Shown: positions 46,095 through 58,181, numbered from the stretch's first letter. The stretch is 64,000 bases of DNA from Annona cherimola (GCA_030490835.1 CM059975.1:14389579-14453578), one strand, 5' to 3'. Notes: a model not told the origin generated them from the letters alone. Program-made: numbers and translations.

Positions 46095-46860
46095 TTAAGG
46101 GCTTACTCAACTAGTAACTAGGGTTGCAACTCAGGTTGCTTCGGTTCCGATAATGGTTTGTCCTACTCATATTCTATTTTTAAAAAGTCTAACTCATCCT
46201 ACTCACTTACATGGTCGATTCCTACTATATCATATTTTATCTATTACTTATAAAGTCCGTTCCAGTTCCAGTTCCAATTTCAAATCAATTCCTATAATAA
46301 CCAATGACGACATGTGAAAAAATATTTTTTCTGTTATTTTAAATAATATAAAGTAATACTCATTTATATTATAGACTTTACAATTTATAATTAATTTCAT
46401 TTTATTGTTGTTACGTCTATTTCTATATTTTTTGTAGTCTCATTATCCATATTAATAATCACATTAAAATCATTATCACATTCGTTTATGATAATCCGTC
46501 ATTACAAGTACAAACTCTATATAAAAATCAAACGAACAATAATTTATTGGTGAATGAGGGATAAAACTATTATGTATTTGTTCATATATATTTATAATTA
46601 TGTACTATTAAGATACCCATGTGGGTACCATCCGAGTCGTACCTAATGTGTATACCCTACTTTTACCCTATTTAGAAAATTGGGTAATGATCCTATCCAT
46701 ACTCATGGATAAATTTTTTTGCCTTGCTATACCCAATTTAGAGTTGGGTCAGTGGGTACCTATGGGTACCCTACTAAAGTTGCACCCTGCTAGTAACACA
46801 AGGTAGCTTTGCGCTACAAGGCCAGCGTTTGACTCTCCTCCCCATGTAATCAAAAAAAGA
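46095..46860 (+). mobile_element. SINE-like element split by a hAT insertion
   Basis: Removing 46119-46797 joins CTTACTCAACTAGTAAC to ACAAGGTAGC. The next ~30 bases lead to a B-box-like GCGTTTGACTCTCC and an A-rich tail (CAAAAAAAGAAAG). The joined sequence has tRNA-like A and B boxes in the right order. The SINE identity is inferred; the interruption itself is clear. Confidence 0.5.
46119..46789. mobile_element. Non-autonomous hAT element, 671 bp, perfect 8-bp target duplication
   Basis: The ends are TAGGGTTGCAAC and, inverted, CAGGGTGCAAC. The flanking 8-mers CTAGTAAC at 46111-46118 and 46790-46797 are identical. The interior is non-coding, with GGGTACC repeats near the right end that recall subterminal binding sites. 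It belongs to a different hAT group from the TAGGGGTGTTAA family. Confidence 0.87.
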
Positions 46861-47228
46861 AAGATTTATATATGAATTTAAAATATTTGTCTTAATAAAC
46901 ACTTAGGTAATCAGGTTGTATTTATCATTTAACTTAATACTCATTAAGATTACTTATGGCATGGCATAAATATGTTATTATATGACCCTAATTGTACGTA
47001 GATATATCATAATATCTAGTCAAATGTTGACTTTCCAACGAGAGCGGATATGTTTTGCACTATACAATTCATAATAAAAGTAATTCTATAAAATTCACGA
47101 AATTGAAAAGGCTGGCAAATTATTTTAAAATGGAGAGGTGGATGCAAATAGCCACTCTATATGTGTTATCGCCTCGTGATATAAATTTCTTGCCGAATTT
47201 ATTTCATCAGAGGGTGAAAATGCCTTAG
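46861..47228. other. AT-rich intergenic DNA
   Basis: No gene or recognisable repeat is seen. Confidence 0.4.
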
Positions 47229-47520
47229 AGGTGCATTTGGTATTTAAGAAAAATTTTTGGTATAAAATTTTTAAAATGAGAGAGTGATATGATGTGATAC
47301 GGTAATAATGATGAATAAAAATAAAATTAAAATCTTCATAAAAATAAAAAATAAAAAATATTAAAATAAATATGATATTTGTAAGAAAAGTTGCGAATAA
47401 ATGATTAAAATGTAGGGTGATTAGATAAAAATGTATGAAGAAATGATTAAAAAGATGATGGTTGTGAAGGAAAAAGATTTAGATGTAAAACTTTTATTTT
47501 GGTGAATAACAGAAGCACCC
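47229..47520. mobile_element. Tourist-type MITE copy, diverged
   Basis: Starts GAGGTGCATTTGGTATTTAAG and ends near GAAGCACCC. It has the family's TGATACGGTAATAATGATGAA and inverted body motifs. Confidence 0.5.
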
Positions 47521-47870
47521 TGAGTATATTTTTGGTTTTACTCCAAATTTTTTCCTAGCAAAATTGCACGTAATGAATGAATTAGACTGTGCGGATGCAT
47601 CATTATGGCTATTCCAAATTAATCACTTTTACACAATGTCATGTGCTTGTGACTGATTTCCCGCATTATATTAGCATTACTTGTATTATAGTTTTCCTTT
47701 TTTATTACATCATCAAAAAAGAGATAGCAATCCTTTTTGGGTATGATATTAGGATTCCACCCACGCACACCATGTATGATATATTATATTTTTCTTTTTT
47801 TTATTACATCATTACAAAGACATTGCAATTCCTTCTGCATATGATATAGGATTCCACCCACGTACACTAT
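47521..47870. repeat. AT-rich stretch with an internal direct repeat
   Basis: ATTACATCAT..(A/C)AAA followed by GATA.TAGGATTCCACCCACG occurs twice, near 47705-47765 and 47803-47862. This shows a local duplication of about 100 bp. No gene is seen. Confidence 0.55.
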
Positions 47871-48121
47871 GAGTGTGATTGAGAATAGATAAAATTTTTG
47901 AAGAGTAAAAGTTATAAAATAATATGATTTGGTAAAGGTAATAATGAATAATAAAGAGGATAAAGTTAAAATAAATAGGTTAATTATGTAGATAGTTATA
48001 TAGAAATGATTGAAAAATATGGTAGTTATATAAAAAATTTGAAGAAATGATTTAAAATATGATAGTTATGGGAAGTGAAAAGTTTTAACTCCACATTTTT
48101 TAAACATCGCCAAACACACCC
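47871..48121. mobile_element. Tourist-type MITE copy
   Basis: Starts near GAGTGTGATTGAGAATAG and ends GCCAAACACACCC. It has the TTAAAATAAATAGGTTAATT body motif. Confidence 0.65.
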
Positions 48122-48311
48122 TGCATGTGATAGCATTAGTTTATACGCTGATTCACTTATATTATATTTTTATTGATGTTGCATTTTTCAAGAGCATGGA
48201 GAGATAAAGTTATACCATTTTAAGTAGTAAAGTGACTTTTTTTTTCTCACTTATTGAAATGTGGTCCCATCCACAGGCTAGTGCACTACCTTGATGAGCG
48301 ATAAGTGTAGG

Positions 48312-49100
48312 TGGTCCTAACTTAATTTGATTATAATTGTAAATATATCCACATAATTTTAGAAATCACATGTAACCATACATAGTTTGACCATAACTGC
48401 AAATAATCATATTGTTTTGGCGTTGTTATTAAACTACCACAACATAAGTGCACTTGCAAAGATATACAAACTATATAGATATATTTGTAATATGAACGAT
48501 CCCGTTAGCCTAGGCTAAGCGAGCCCAACTCAAAAAACTCATTAACAACACTTTTTTCACTTTTTTCTCCATACACTTGTTTATCTAAGTATATTTTAAT
48601 ATATAAACATTGATTTACTGTTTTTAGATAATGTGCATGTTTGTTTAGATTTTTTTTGGATATGTGTATATATATTTTTTTGAAAATTCTAAACATATAT
48701 ATGTATATACGTATTTAAAATACCTCTATCTTTAAAAATCTCATAAAATATATACACATATCCAAAAATGATAAAATTTAATTTATATGTTAAATACACA
48801 TTGATAAATAGGTATATGAAAAAAACAAAAAAAAGTGTTGTAAATATATTTTTTAAGGTGGGTTAACCAAGACATTTGCATAACTTGGGCTAATAAAATC
48901 ATTTATCTATTTGTAATTTTAAAAATTAAGTAAACATATTTAGTTTTTGTAAATATGTTCACATCGTGACAATGCGGTAAAGGCGTTATACTAGTGTAGA
49001 TATATTTGCAATTATAGTCAAACTATATAAGAGTTATTTGAGATTTTTTAAATTATGTAGATATATTTATAATTATGGTCAAATTACATGAGTGAAAGAT
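48312..49100. mobile_element. Foldback element carrying a nested MITE
   Basis: The left part (ATTTGATTATAATTGTAAAT, CATAGTTTGACCATAACTGC) pairs with the complement of the right part (AATTATGGTCAAATTACATG, TTGCAATTATAGTCAAACTA). The centre is occupied by the separate MITE at 48492-48908. The outer element is therefore the older one. Confidence 0.6.
48492..48908. mobile_element. Mutator-type MITE, 417 bp, perfect 9-bp target duplication
   Basis: Sister copy of 1076-1477 (shared TTGTTTATCTAAGTATATTT and GGCTAATAAAATCA-type ends). Flanked by ATTTGTAAT at 48483-48491 and 48909-48917. It is more diverged than the 1076 copy and has no coding capacity. Confidence 0.84.
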
Positions 49101-49165
49101 TATCTAAAATGTTATAAATAATATTAAATATAATAAATAAATTAAATTTTTTATCTAACTATTAG

Positions 49166-49935
49166 AAGTAGGAGTGCAGTTTGGTACTGGGTCTATCCGA
49201 ATCCACCCGACCCCGTTTCAAAACTATGTTTGGATTTTCTTTTTGAAAATTTTACGAGAAAATCCGAAACTAATATGAGATATGTATCAAACTAATATTC
49301 TTCTTAATTTATTAAAATAATTATATTTGTTTATATATTAAGTATTTCAACTATAAATTGTGATAAAAGTTATTCCATTTAATCATAATTTAATTAAGCT
49401 ATAAAATATTTATTCTAAAACTTAAATATTATATACATTTGTCTTTAATATATTACATCTACCTTAACTTTATTTGCAAATAATTATGAATATACAAACT
49501 CTTTAAAATTATTGCATATATATAAATTAACTACGAGGTATATAAATTTCACTTTTATTAAACTTTAGATCGTAATTTCACTTAATCTTATTTATTTTTA
49601 TTACCTTAATTATTATGTGTAAATTTATTATGTTTATTGCATTTAGAATTATCTTTTAATTAAAAGACTAACTTTCATCAAAACTAAGAATATCATAAGT
49701 TATATTTAAATATTCACGTGTAAAGTACTCATGTGCTAATGCAATAATATTTAAAAAATTGTTATCTATGTCGATAATTTAAATTTCTATTGGTTTAAGA
49801 GTAACTTAAATTTTAGCTCAAAATCAATACTAATCTGGTCCGAACCCGACTCAGAACTGAATTCTAATATTAGAGTTAGGTTTGAGTTGAACTCAACTCC
49901 GATAGGCCTGAAAGTTAGGCTCACCTATATCCCAT
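49166..49935. mobile_element. Eroded hAT copy related to 12432-13370
   Basis: The interior (ACTATAAATTGTGATAAAAG, TTTATTCTAAAACTTAAAT, ATTACATCTACC) matches the complement of 12960-13090. The left end TAGGAGTGCAG is hAT-like; a right terminus was not found. Confidence 0.5.
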
Positions 49936-51289
49936 ACAACCCAACTAACCCCATACAACTCAGGTTCACCCCGTATTCCCGCATAAGTTATAACCGGCGA
50001 GAATTTCGCTGGCCGCACAAGTCCACGACGTCAGCTCTCCAGCTCATCCATCATGTGATATCCCATCCCCGAAGAGCTCCTCCAATCAGACAAACCATGC
50101 ATGCAAGAAGTTCATTGCTTTTACAATGATTACTAGAATTTAAAAGTAATATATAATATATCCATACAATATATAAGATTTCAATTAAAGTCAATTTTAG
50201 CACCGTAAGGTTCTCTGCGGTTACAGGAAAAGAAAAAAAAAATTCATTTCCCTTATTTTTGTCCCACTTTGTGACATATTTTCCTTGCAATTATCTTATT
50301 GATTATAATTTTTTCCTTTTTATTTTTTAATCATTATTCCTATCATATCACATCATTATGTAATTTATTTTAAAAAATTTCCATCGTAAATATTTCTCTA
50401 TTTTTCTCGGTCTTCCCAAAAAAATGCATATAAATGAACATAATAAGTGGTTTACATTTTAAAAAACCATGACGATTATGTGTTGCGGATCTAAAATTTT
50501 TTGTTATTTCTTATTTTTTTTATAAATGTGTTAGCCATATTCAGATCACGCATCGTACAAGGTTTGATATTTTAAAAAAATTTTATTTTTATTTTTGAAA
50601 ATAAAAAAGGGCAAGGATATGTACACTTACTTTTTATAAATAAAATTTAAAATATCAGATATTTATAAAAATAAAAGTTATTTTTTGGACCATTCGCGAA
50701 CATTAGAATGCAAACCCTTGAAAAATAATTTTATCTCCTCCTTGTACAGGACTTGAGAGTTCACAAAAAATAATTCGAGTTTACTCACAACTGGTGTTTG
50801 CAAGACAGAAGGTCCCAGTCTTACATTCATACGAAACTCTTTTTTTTTTTTTTGAAAGAACATTCATATAGAACTTTTCGAGAGAGCGTAGAGTTTTACT
50901 TGACAGAAATTGACCTGTCAAATTTCACCGCATTTATAAAAGAAGTAATCGAGTAGCTAATTCATTAACAAATTTTACTTTTTCTTGGCTATTAGGTTGC
51001 TATAAAATTTTATAAGCTCCTGCAAGTATTCATCACAATTTATTTCATGAAAAAAGAGACATTGGCTGGCTGATGCTATGCGCCGTTATTTTAGCCCCCT
51101 TTTGACAAAAAGGATGAAATTTTTTGGAAAATTAGTAAATGTAATAATTAGAAGTAAAAATTTCATAAAAAAATTAGAAGTAAAAAGAATAAAAATAAAA
51201 TAAAATAAATAGAATAATCATATCAAAAGATATAAAAACGACTAAAATAGAGAATAATAAAACGCGAGTAGTGATTCAATTCATTTAGG
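49936..51289. other. AT-rich intergenic DNA
   Basis: A fragment near 50300-50390 resembles the right half of the Tourist-type MITE (ATTCCTATCATATCACATCA). Around 50570-50680 is a small AT-rich inverted repeat. No gene is seen. Confidence 0.4.
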
Positions 51290-51600
51290 TGCGTTAAAAT
51301 TTAAGTGCATTTGGGCGCAAAACACATTTTTAAATTTTTTTTAAATTTTTTTTATAAAACTGTTAATTTAGGCATATTTAAAATATTAGCTAAGTTATAT
51401 ATTTTATTTTCAAAAATAAGAGCGTTTTAGTCATTTAAAAATAACTAAAAACCTCTAATTTTCAAAATTAAAAAAAAAATATATACACATCTTAAAAAAT
51501 GATAAAACATAATATATATGTTAAATACATCTAAACTAATAGTTTTATAACAAAAATTCAAAAAACAACTTTTAAAAATGTGTTCTGCATTGGGACACAT
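51290..51600. repeat. Foldback element with GTGC ends
   Basis: The left end GGTGCGTTAAAATTTAAGTG and inner arms (TTATAAAACTGTTAATTTAG against CTAAACTAATAGTTTTATAA) place it with the 16836-17180 foldback. Confidence 0.55.
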
Positions 51601-51634
51601 TCGAGTCTCGGGTGGATTGAATAGCTAAGATATA

Positions 51635-51899
51635 GGGTGTGTTTGATAATTAATAAAAAATATTAAGTTAAAACTGTTTAATCTAAAACTTTTCATTCTC
51701 CACAACTATCATATTTTTTAATCATTTTTTCATATTTTTCTATACAACTACACTATTTTTCAATCATTTCTATACAACTATCTACACAACTAATCTATCT
51801 ATTTTAACTTTATTCTCTTTATTATTCATCATTATCTTTATTATATCACATCATTTGATAACTTTTATGATCAAAAATTTTTCATTAACAAACACACCC
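51635..51899. mobile_element. Tourist-type MITE copy
   Basis: Starts GGGTGTGTTTGATAAT and ends AACAAACACACCC, with TA-rich flanks. It shares ACAACTAATCTATCTATTTT and TTATTATATCACATCATT. Confidence 0.75.
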
Positions 51900-51900
51900 C

Positions 51901-52399
51901 TAAACTATTTTACCCAAACGACAGCTGTCAGATCAGTAATATGTGACGTCCAACTACGGTTTTATTGCCGCGCACTAGCTGTTGCGTGGAAGTTTCGTCG
52001 CCGAAATTTGGCTAGTGGGCTCCGCTGCCGTTCCAGGGCCTGCGCTAAATAACCAATGGTAGCTCGCATACGCTGTCAAGTATTGTCACAAGCTGCTACA
52101 ACATCAGCAACAGGATCAAGGTAAAGCTCTCTTTCCACCGTAAATGCGTCACATAGTCTAGCAGATGCTGCTGCTGGTACTCGATTTTCCAAAGTTACAA
52201 AAAAACCAGAAATGAATGATTTCTCAGAGGTAAGGATTCTGGCTATTCACACGTAACACGACTGGGCTTGACAGATGGATCGGATCAGATCCTCTATTCA
52301 AGAAGTTAAAAGCTGTTAAATGTGTTACGAGCATGATCTGGCCCTTCGTCAGGGGGGCCGAGAGGGGAAACTGGTGACCAGAATACATACGGACAGCGA
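51901..52399. other. FRS upstream region
   Basis: Presumed promoter of the FRS gene. It contains TATGTGACGTCC (TGACG motif) near 51943. No separate gene is seen. Confidence 0.35.
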
Positions 52400-54249
52400 A
52401 TGAATAAGCAGAGCCAATTTCGATTCGCACGCGCGACGAACGGACGGATTTCAGGGGAATGGACACTGGAGATCTTCACAAACGGACGGCACGCACGAGT
52501 CAGGTTTCACGTGCGAGCGCGATTAGGCTGGAGCGAGTATAGGTGCGCGACTCCGAGGAGAAAAAAATCAGGCACTTTCAGAGACGGAGGAAGAGGGTGG
52601 GAAGAAGAAGGAGAGCAGCGCACGGTCGAGTTGCAAACGCCATTTACGCGGCCTTTTGCAGGTGAGTTTCCCTGCCTTTTGCCCGCCGTTTCCCCACCAG
52701 CGCAGAGCGGCGGGTTGGGCCCCATCGGCTTCGTCTTCTTGCTATGTTTCCTCGCATGGTTTTCTAGGGTTTTGTCGTCCCTCGAGCTCAAAGAATCGCA
52801 GCAGATCGCAGCGCGTGCAACCGTGTGCGGTTTCCGCCACGTGTCTTCCAGCTTTTAAATCCCTCCCCTTCTCGTTTTTTCTTCCGCTGGAGTAGAAATG
52901 GCTTGTTTTTCAGGAGTTCCATGTCCTGAGAATGGCGGTATAGCCGCATAGCTTGAAATTCAAGTCAAATCGAGGATTCTTGTGTGAAATTGGCATGGGT
53001 TTCTTCTGTGGGGTTGGATTTCTTGTTCAAAGAGCAAAGAAGAACTCCTTTCCCCCCTACTTTCGGAGTTGATGTTTTAGTTCGCCTGCGAGAAGAACTT
53101 GTAAATTTGAAATTTCTACCGTGTAGTGGAAATAGTGAGATCATGAACTGATTAGCTAAACAAAAGGAATCTTTTCGAAGATAAATCAATAGTCTTTTCG
53201 TTTTAGCAAAATTTGAGGGTTTTACTGTCAGTATGCACTTTGAAGTGAATGATCATGCTTTACGCACCATTGGGGCATGAACTGGATGCTCCTTTGGTTA
53301 GCTAAACTGATTGTTCTGGAATTTTAATCTTCATTGCCTACTCATCGCATGGGACCATCTGCGATATGAGGATGATCCCTGAGGCATCCTTGTGGGTTTT
53401 CATGGACGAGCCATCTGACAAGTCGATCAGTCAATCTCTAGAACGACAAGAGAAGAGATAGGCCAGTGAAGACGCGACTGGAAAACCGAACACATGATTG
53501 TAAATATCATGTAAATAGTGATGCCTTCCACTGGGATACTTGAGGGGTCTATATTAGATTGAATTGTGTTTTCGACTGGAATGTTGTATTTGTTTTTATC
53601 AACTCGTGAGCTGTAAACTAATAATAGGTACTTAAACCTCCTTCTCTGGATGTCCTCATATCCAAAGGCGTCAGTGGCATGCACCACATGATTAGTGTCA
53701 GTGACCCAACATCTTAGATGTCTTCAAGTCCAATTGATGGATGGAGTGGCAGATGTTTGATAGACATAGCGTTGGCACCCTGAAGCTGTTGATTTTGAAT
53801 CACCCAGATGGACTGCTGCAACAAGTCTTATGGCATTGGTGGTTGCATTTTTGATATTGATGTTGCTGGAAAGGACATTCTTAGTTGTAGAAAGTAAGGT
53901 TGTTTTTTTGGAACTATTTGTTTATATCGATGCCTTGTAATGTGAATTCTAAATGATAATGTTTTTCTCCCCCGAAAAACTGGGATCTTCGACTTTGGAT
54001 CTGGATTGCATATGTTCTCCTTCAACTTTGACTTTTTTGATTGGTTTATATTCTGTTTATCCCTTTTCTTTTCACTATTTTTCTTCTGTGGAAAGTCTAG
54101 GGTATTCTTCTACCACAGTTTTGTTTATGCCTTTATGGTGGGCAACTGCGTTTAATCTCTCTCTCTCTCTCTCTCTCTCTCTTTTCCCTGTTTCTTCTGA
54201 TATTTCCATTCTGAAATATGTTTGGCAGCATCATATCCATCTAGCCGAC
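52400..54249 (+). promoter_or_regulatory. Putative FRS 5' leader exon and leader intron
   Basis: A GC-rich stretch at 52400-52661 ends in a consensus donor (GCAG then GTGAGTTT). A matching acceptor TTTGGCAG ends at 54228, 21 bp before the FRS start codon. The proposed 1.57-kb leader intron contains a (TC)n tract at 54156-54182. A 5' UTR intron is inferred from the splice sites and the lack of coding signal upstream of 54250. Confidence 0.5.
54156..54182. repeat. (TC)n microsatellite in the FRS leader intron
   Basis: About thirteen TC dinucleotides, 46 bp before the proposed acceptor, so it may act as part of the polypyrimidine region. Confidence 0.9.
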
Positions 54250-57200
54250 ATGGCAACAGCTAGGATAACACGCTCTATGACTGCCCCAACACGCATGGGT
54301 GAGGATAAATCTGGAGCAGCTGCAACTAAGGATTCCACAACTGTGGCAAAAGATTCTGCCAATGTGATGAAGAATTCTGCTGGGTCAACAAAGGATACTG
54401 GTACCCAAACAAAGAACTCTTCTGCAGGGGCAAAGAACTCTGTCACCACAGTGAAGGACTCAATGATTGTATTGAAGGAGAACACCACTGTGACAGTTCC
54501 TGTAATTGAAGGAAATGGTGCTCAAGAGCCTCATCTGGGAATGGAGTTTGATTCTGAAAGGGATGTATATTTGTTCTATAATGAATATGCTAGACGTGCT
54601 GGCTTTGGCATCACAACAAGATACACTCGTTATTCAAAGAGGGACAGGACATGTATTTTTGTATACTATGTGTGTTCGAGATACGGCATCCCAGTGAGGA
54701 CTGAGAAACCCAATAAGGCCCGTCTGAAGGCAAAGGTGGACTGCAAGGCAGGATTAAAAGCTAAGAAAAATGATTCTAAGAAATGGGAGATAGTCGACTT
54801 TATCAAAGAGCATAAACATGAATTAAACCCAGGAAATGTTCGTTTCTTCCGGTCACACAAGAAGCCCTCTAATCGCCCGAGGAATGCTAGAATCAGTGAT
54901 TCAAGTTTTATGGGCGAAGGGTATAGAACTCATGGCAGCACAGAACCAAGAAAGTCCTTACTTGGAGAGGATGCTCACACTATTCTTGGGCATTTTATGC
55001 ACATGCATGTCTTGAATCCTGCGTTCTTTTATGCAGTGGAAGTAGATGAGGGGCAGCATATGAGAAGCCTTTTCTGGGCTGAAGGCCAAGCCAGGACAGC
55101 ATATACATACTTTGGTGATGTTGTCACTTTTGACACTAAATGTTTGGCAAACAAGTATAATGTTCCACTTGCTTCATTCGTAGGAGTTAATCATCATGAA
55201 CAGCCCTTGTTACTTGGTTGTGCGCTTCTAGCAGATGATTCAGTCGAGTCATATGTTTGGGTATTTAAGACATGGCTTAGGGCTATGTCTGGGCAGCCTC
55301 CAAAGGCAATTATTACAGACAATAACAAAACCATTCATTCAGCTATTGAAGAGGTATTTCCAGAGTCTTGTCATTGTATTTGCTTGTCAAGTATCCTGAG
55401 AGAAGTTCCTGAGAAATTAGGGCAAGTGTGTGCCACTCATTCAACTTTTCTCAATAAGTTTCATAAATGTGTTTACGACTCTCTGACAGTGGATAAATTT
55501 GAGAAGAGATGGGAGAAAATGATCAAAGAATTTCATCTTGAGGAAGACACCTGGCTGCAGACACTTTATGGAAATTGCCAGAAGTGGGCCCCAGCATACC
55601 TCAAGAATACTTTTTTCGCAGGGATGTCTGTTTCTGAGGAAGGTGAAAATTCGATCTCTTTTTTTGATGGATACATGAATGAAAATACCACACTGAAGGA
55701 ATTTGCTGCGCAATATGAATTAGTTCTTGAAAATTCCTATGAGAGGGAGATTCGAGCTGATTTAGAGACGTTCCATACATTTCCACCACTCAGGACATCG
55801 TCGCCTTTTGAAAAGCAAGCATTGTCTGTCTACACAAGAGGAATATTTAAAAGGTTCCAAGATGAGGTTGCTGGTATGGATGTATGCCAGGCACGCATTG
55901 TTCAACAACAAGGAGATGCAGCTGTATACATAGTGAAGGAATGGAAAGAACATAAGATGAAAGATTATGAGGTCACATGGAAGGGCTCTGAAGCAAGAGT
56001 TTCTTGTATCTGTCGTCTCTATGAGTTTAGGGGCATCTTGTGCAGACATGCACTAACAGTTCTTATAGCAGCATTAGGTGAACCGATCCTCCCAAACCAT
56101 TACATTTTGAGACGTTGGTCAAGGGACATAAGTAATAGAAATTTCTCAGATCAATGCAGCTTCGAAGAAGCACCTGTTGATGATCACATTACAACCATGG
56201 GTCAGCGTTATAATGATCTATGCCAGAGATGTCTCAAATTCGCAGAGGAAGGGTCACTAACTGAGGAGTCCTACAAGACTGCATTGCATGAAATACAAAA
56301 AGCAATTCAAAAACTTGTGATTGGTCCCAATTCTTTTGGGGGAATGGTGGATGATATGGGGGAGGCATCACTACGAGGCTCAAAAACAAAGCGTGGCCGG
56401 AAATCTAAAAGGCAGGAGTCTGGAATTGAGACACCTGCAGCAAAGACAAAGAGGATACCCAGGCCCACAAATCAGCGTGGTGCACAAGACACCTGGCAAC
56501 AGTTGGTCTGGCTATACCTAAATTAAACTTCAATCCTTTAAGTATTTGAATTACTTGTGTTTCTTACAATTGAGTTTTGGTAAATGTCACAGTTCGAACA
56601 GGGAGCACCAGATCTTGCAAATCAACGCAGTACACATGACAATTGGCAACAAGTGGTCTGGCATGCTAATTCTTTCCATTTAGTATGCTTGTGATGTTGG
56701 AAATGAGCATGTCTGATGCTGAATTTCTGATAAATGTTCTAGGGACAATATGTGCAAGTTCCAAGTCCTCCAAGTCAGCGTCAAACACAAGACAACTGGC
56801 CAATGGTTCGATGGCTCTTTCAGCTATTTCTTCTTATGATGATTAAATTGAAACTATTTCTTAAAGATAGTTGTCTTGAACATTGCACAGAGTCAGTATA
56901 TACAGGGAGTGCCAAGTCCTGGGCATCAGCGTGGCATGCAGGAAAGCTGGCCACAGATGGTTTGTCCTGCTTCCATTTTGATGATTTCAATCCATAGGCA
57001 TCTTAACTGAATGAATTTCTCAAAAGATGATCTCTGGTAATTGGTGCAGGGATTAGTACAAGGCATGACGGGACTTATAAATCATCGTGGGGCACAAGAC
57101 AGTTGGCAGATGGTCTCTCTCTCTCTCTCTCTAACACTGAGATGCCATGTGATAAAAGTTTCTTTTTTATTCTAGACATATGACGAGGAAAGAAGAAAAT

Positions 57201-58181
57201 ATAAGAAAGGGGAAAAGATCCTCTCAAGGGGATGAGAAAGGAAGAAAGAGGACATAAAAAACAAAAAAAAGAAGAAGAAGAGAAAATGACAATAATAATA
57301 AGAAGAAGAAGAAGTAGAAACCAGAGATACTTTGTTATACCAGAAATTTGATGTCCCTTAAAGCTTATAAGAGCTGTATTCAGAGGTGAAAAGGCAACCT
57401 GAATTCAACAAACTTATTAAAGAAATAATTTTTTTAAAAAAGAAAAATTATATTTTAAGTAATGTAATAGGAGAAGTAAACTTAAAATGGCTAGGTATTT
57501 TTTTAGAAGATCCTAAGAGATTCTAAGAGAACTTATAACATCTTTTAATAGATATTCTAGCAAATTCAAGATAGATATAAATATTCTAACTTTTAAAAGA
57601 TTTTCTAGAAAAATATCTTAAGATTGTTGCTTTTTTCACTTTGTTTTTGAAATTTTCTCTTAATTCTTATCAGTTCTCCTCGGATTCAAAAACTCATCAG
57701 TAGAGAGGTTCAATGGTGATAACGCTTAAGAATATATAGATCTAACTGGTGAATCACGTTACTCATCTTCAGTAATCCATCTGTTGGATTAGGTGCTAGC
57801 TAGGTGTATAAGTATACATTGGGCCGGTTATCATAACGTTTACCATTCTCTCACATAATATTTACACAAAGAAAGAGGGAGACCGTGGGATTGAAGGATA
57901 GGTCCAAATGGAATATTTGATGTTGAATTTCCATAAATACTGCAGGGGTTGCAGGGGCAATTTGAACCAACGGTGGCAACTCAGCGAGCAGCACAAGAAA
58001 GCTGGCATCAGATGGTTTGTCACACTCTTCAAAGAATTATTTCTCTACTCTCTAGGAACATACACAACCACATATTTCTAATGTATTATTGTGTTCTTGC
58101 CTATCACAGGGACAGTTAGACCCAAGGACTTGGGTGCTTGCAAATCAGGGAAGCACACATGGAAATCTTACCAATAGCTGA
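54250..58181 (+). CDS. FAR1-related sequence (FRS) protein, MULE-derived, with seven repeat-coding 3' units
   Basis: Proposed exons: 54250-56505, 56593-56655, 56743-56805, 56891-56959, 57050-57112, 57946-58014, 58110-58181; 884 residues. The start MATARITRSM follows a splice acceptor; upstream in-frame ATGs fall in the leader intron. Residues ~20-80 are low-complexity KDS/KNS repeats. The FAR1 DNA-binding domain is ~98-205 (GMEFDSERDVYLFYNEYARR). A MULE-transposase domain is ~290-385 (VTFDTKCLANKYNVPLASFV). The SWIM zinc finger is ~587-600 (CIC..ILCRHAL). The C-terminus is seven copies of a ~21-residue unit with consensus NQR..Q(D/E).W.QM, the last ending NLTNS. Family knowledge: FHY3/FAR1 relatives are transcription factors domesticated from Mutator transposases; some act in far-red light signalling, but this member's targets are unknown. 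If the first donor is not used, the protein ends at 56526. All internal exons are phase 0. Confidence 0.85.
56488..57112 (+). repeat. Tandem exon-intron repeats, ~150-bp period
   Basis: Successive intron+exon units measure 150 (56506-56655), 150 (56656-56805), 154 (56806-56959) and 153 bp (56960-57112). Exons are 63 or 69 bp and introns 85-90 bp. Each exon ends in a GACAA(C/T)TGG or GAAAGCTGG phrase then CAGATG or similar. Two further exons of the same design at 57946 and 58110 are separated by an 833-bp intron that looks enlarged by an insertion. This is good evidence for repeated duplication of one exon with its intron. Confidence 0.8.
57113..57945 (+). other. Enlarged FRS intron 5
   Basis: Starts with GT immediately followed by a (CT)n tract. 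Contains a GAAGAAGAAG-rich purine stretch (57180-57320) and AT-rich sequence. The other FRS 3' introns are 85-95 bp, so this one has gained about 740 bp. Confidence 0.55.

Noticed and set aside
53953..54249. FRS start at the first ATG of the long open frame
   Set aside because: The stretch includes a (TC)n tract and a good splice acceptor at 54228; the family-like N-terminus begins at 54250.
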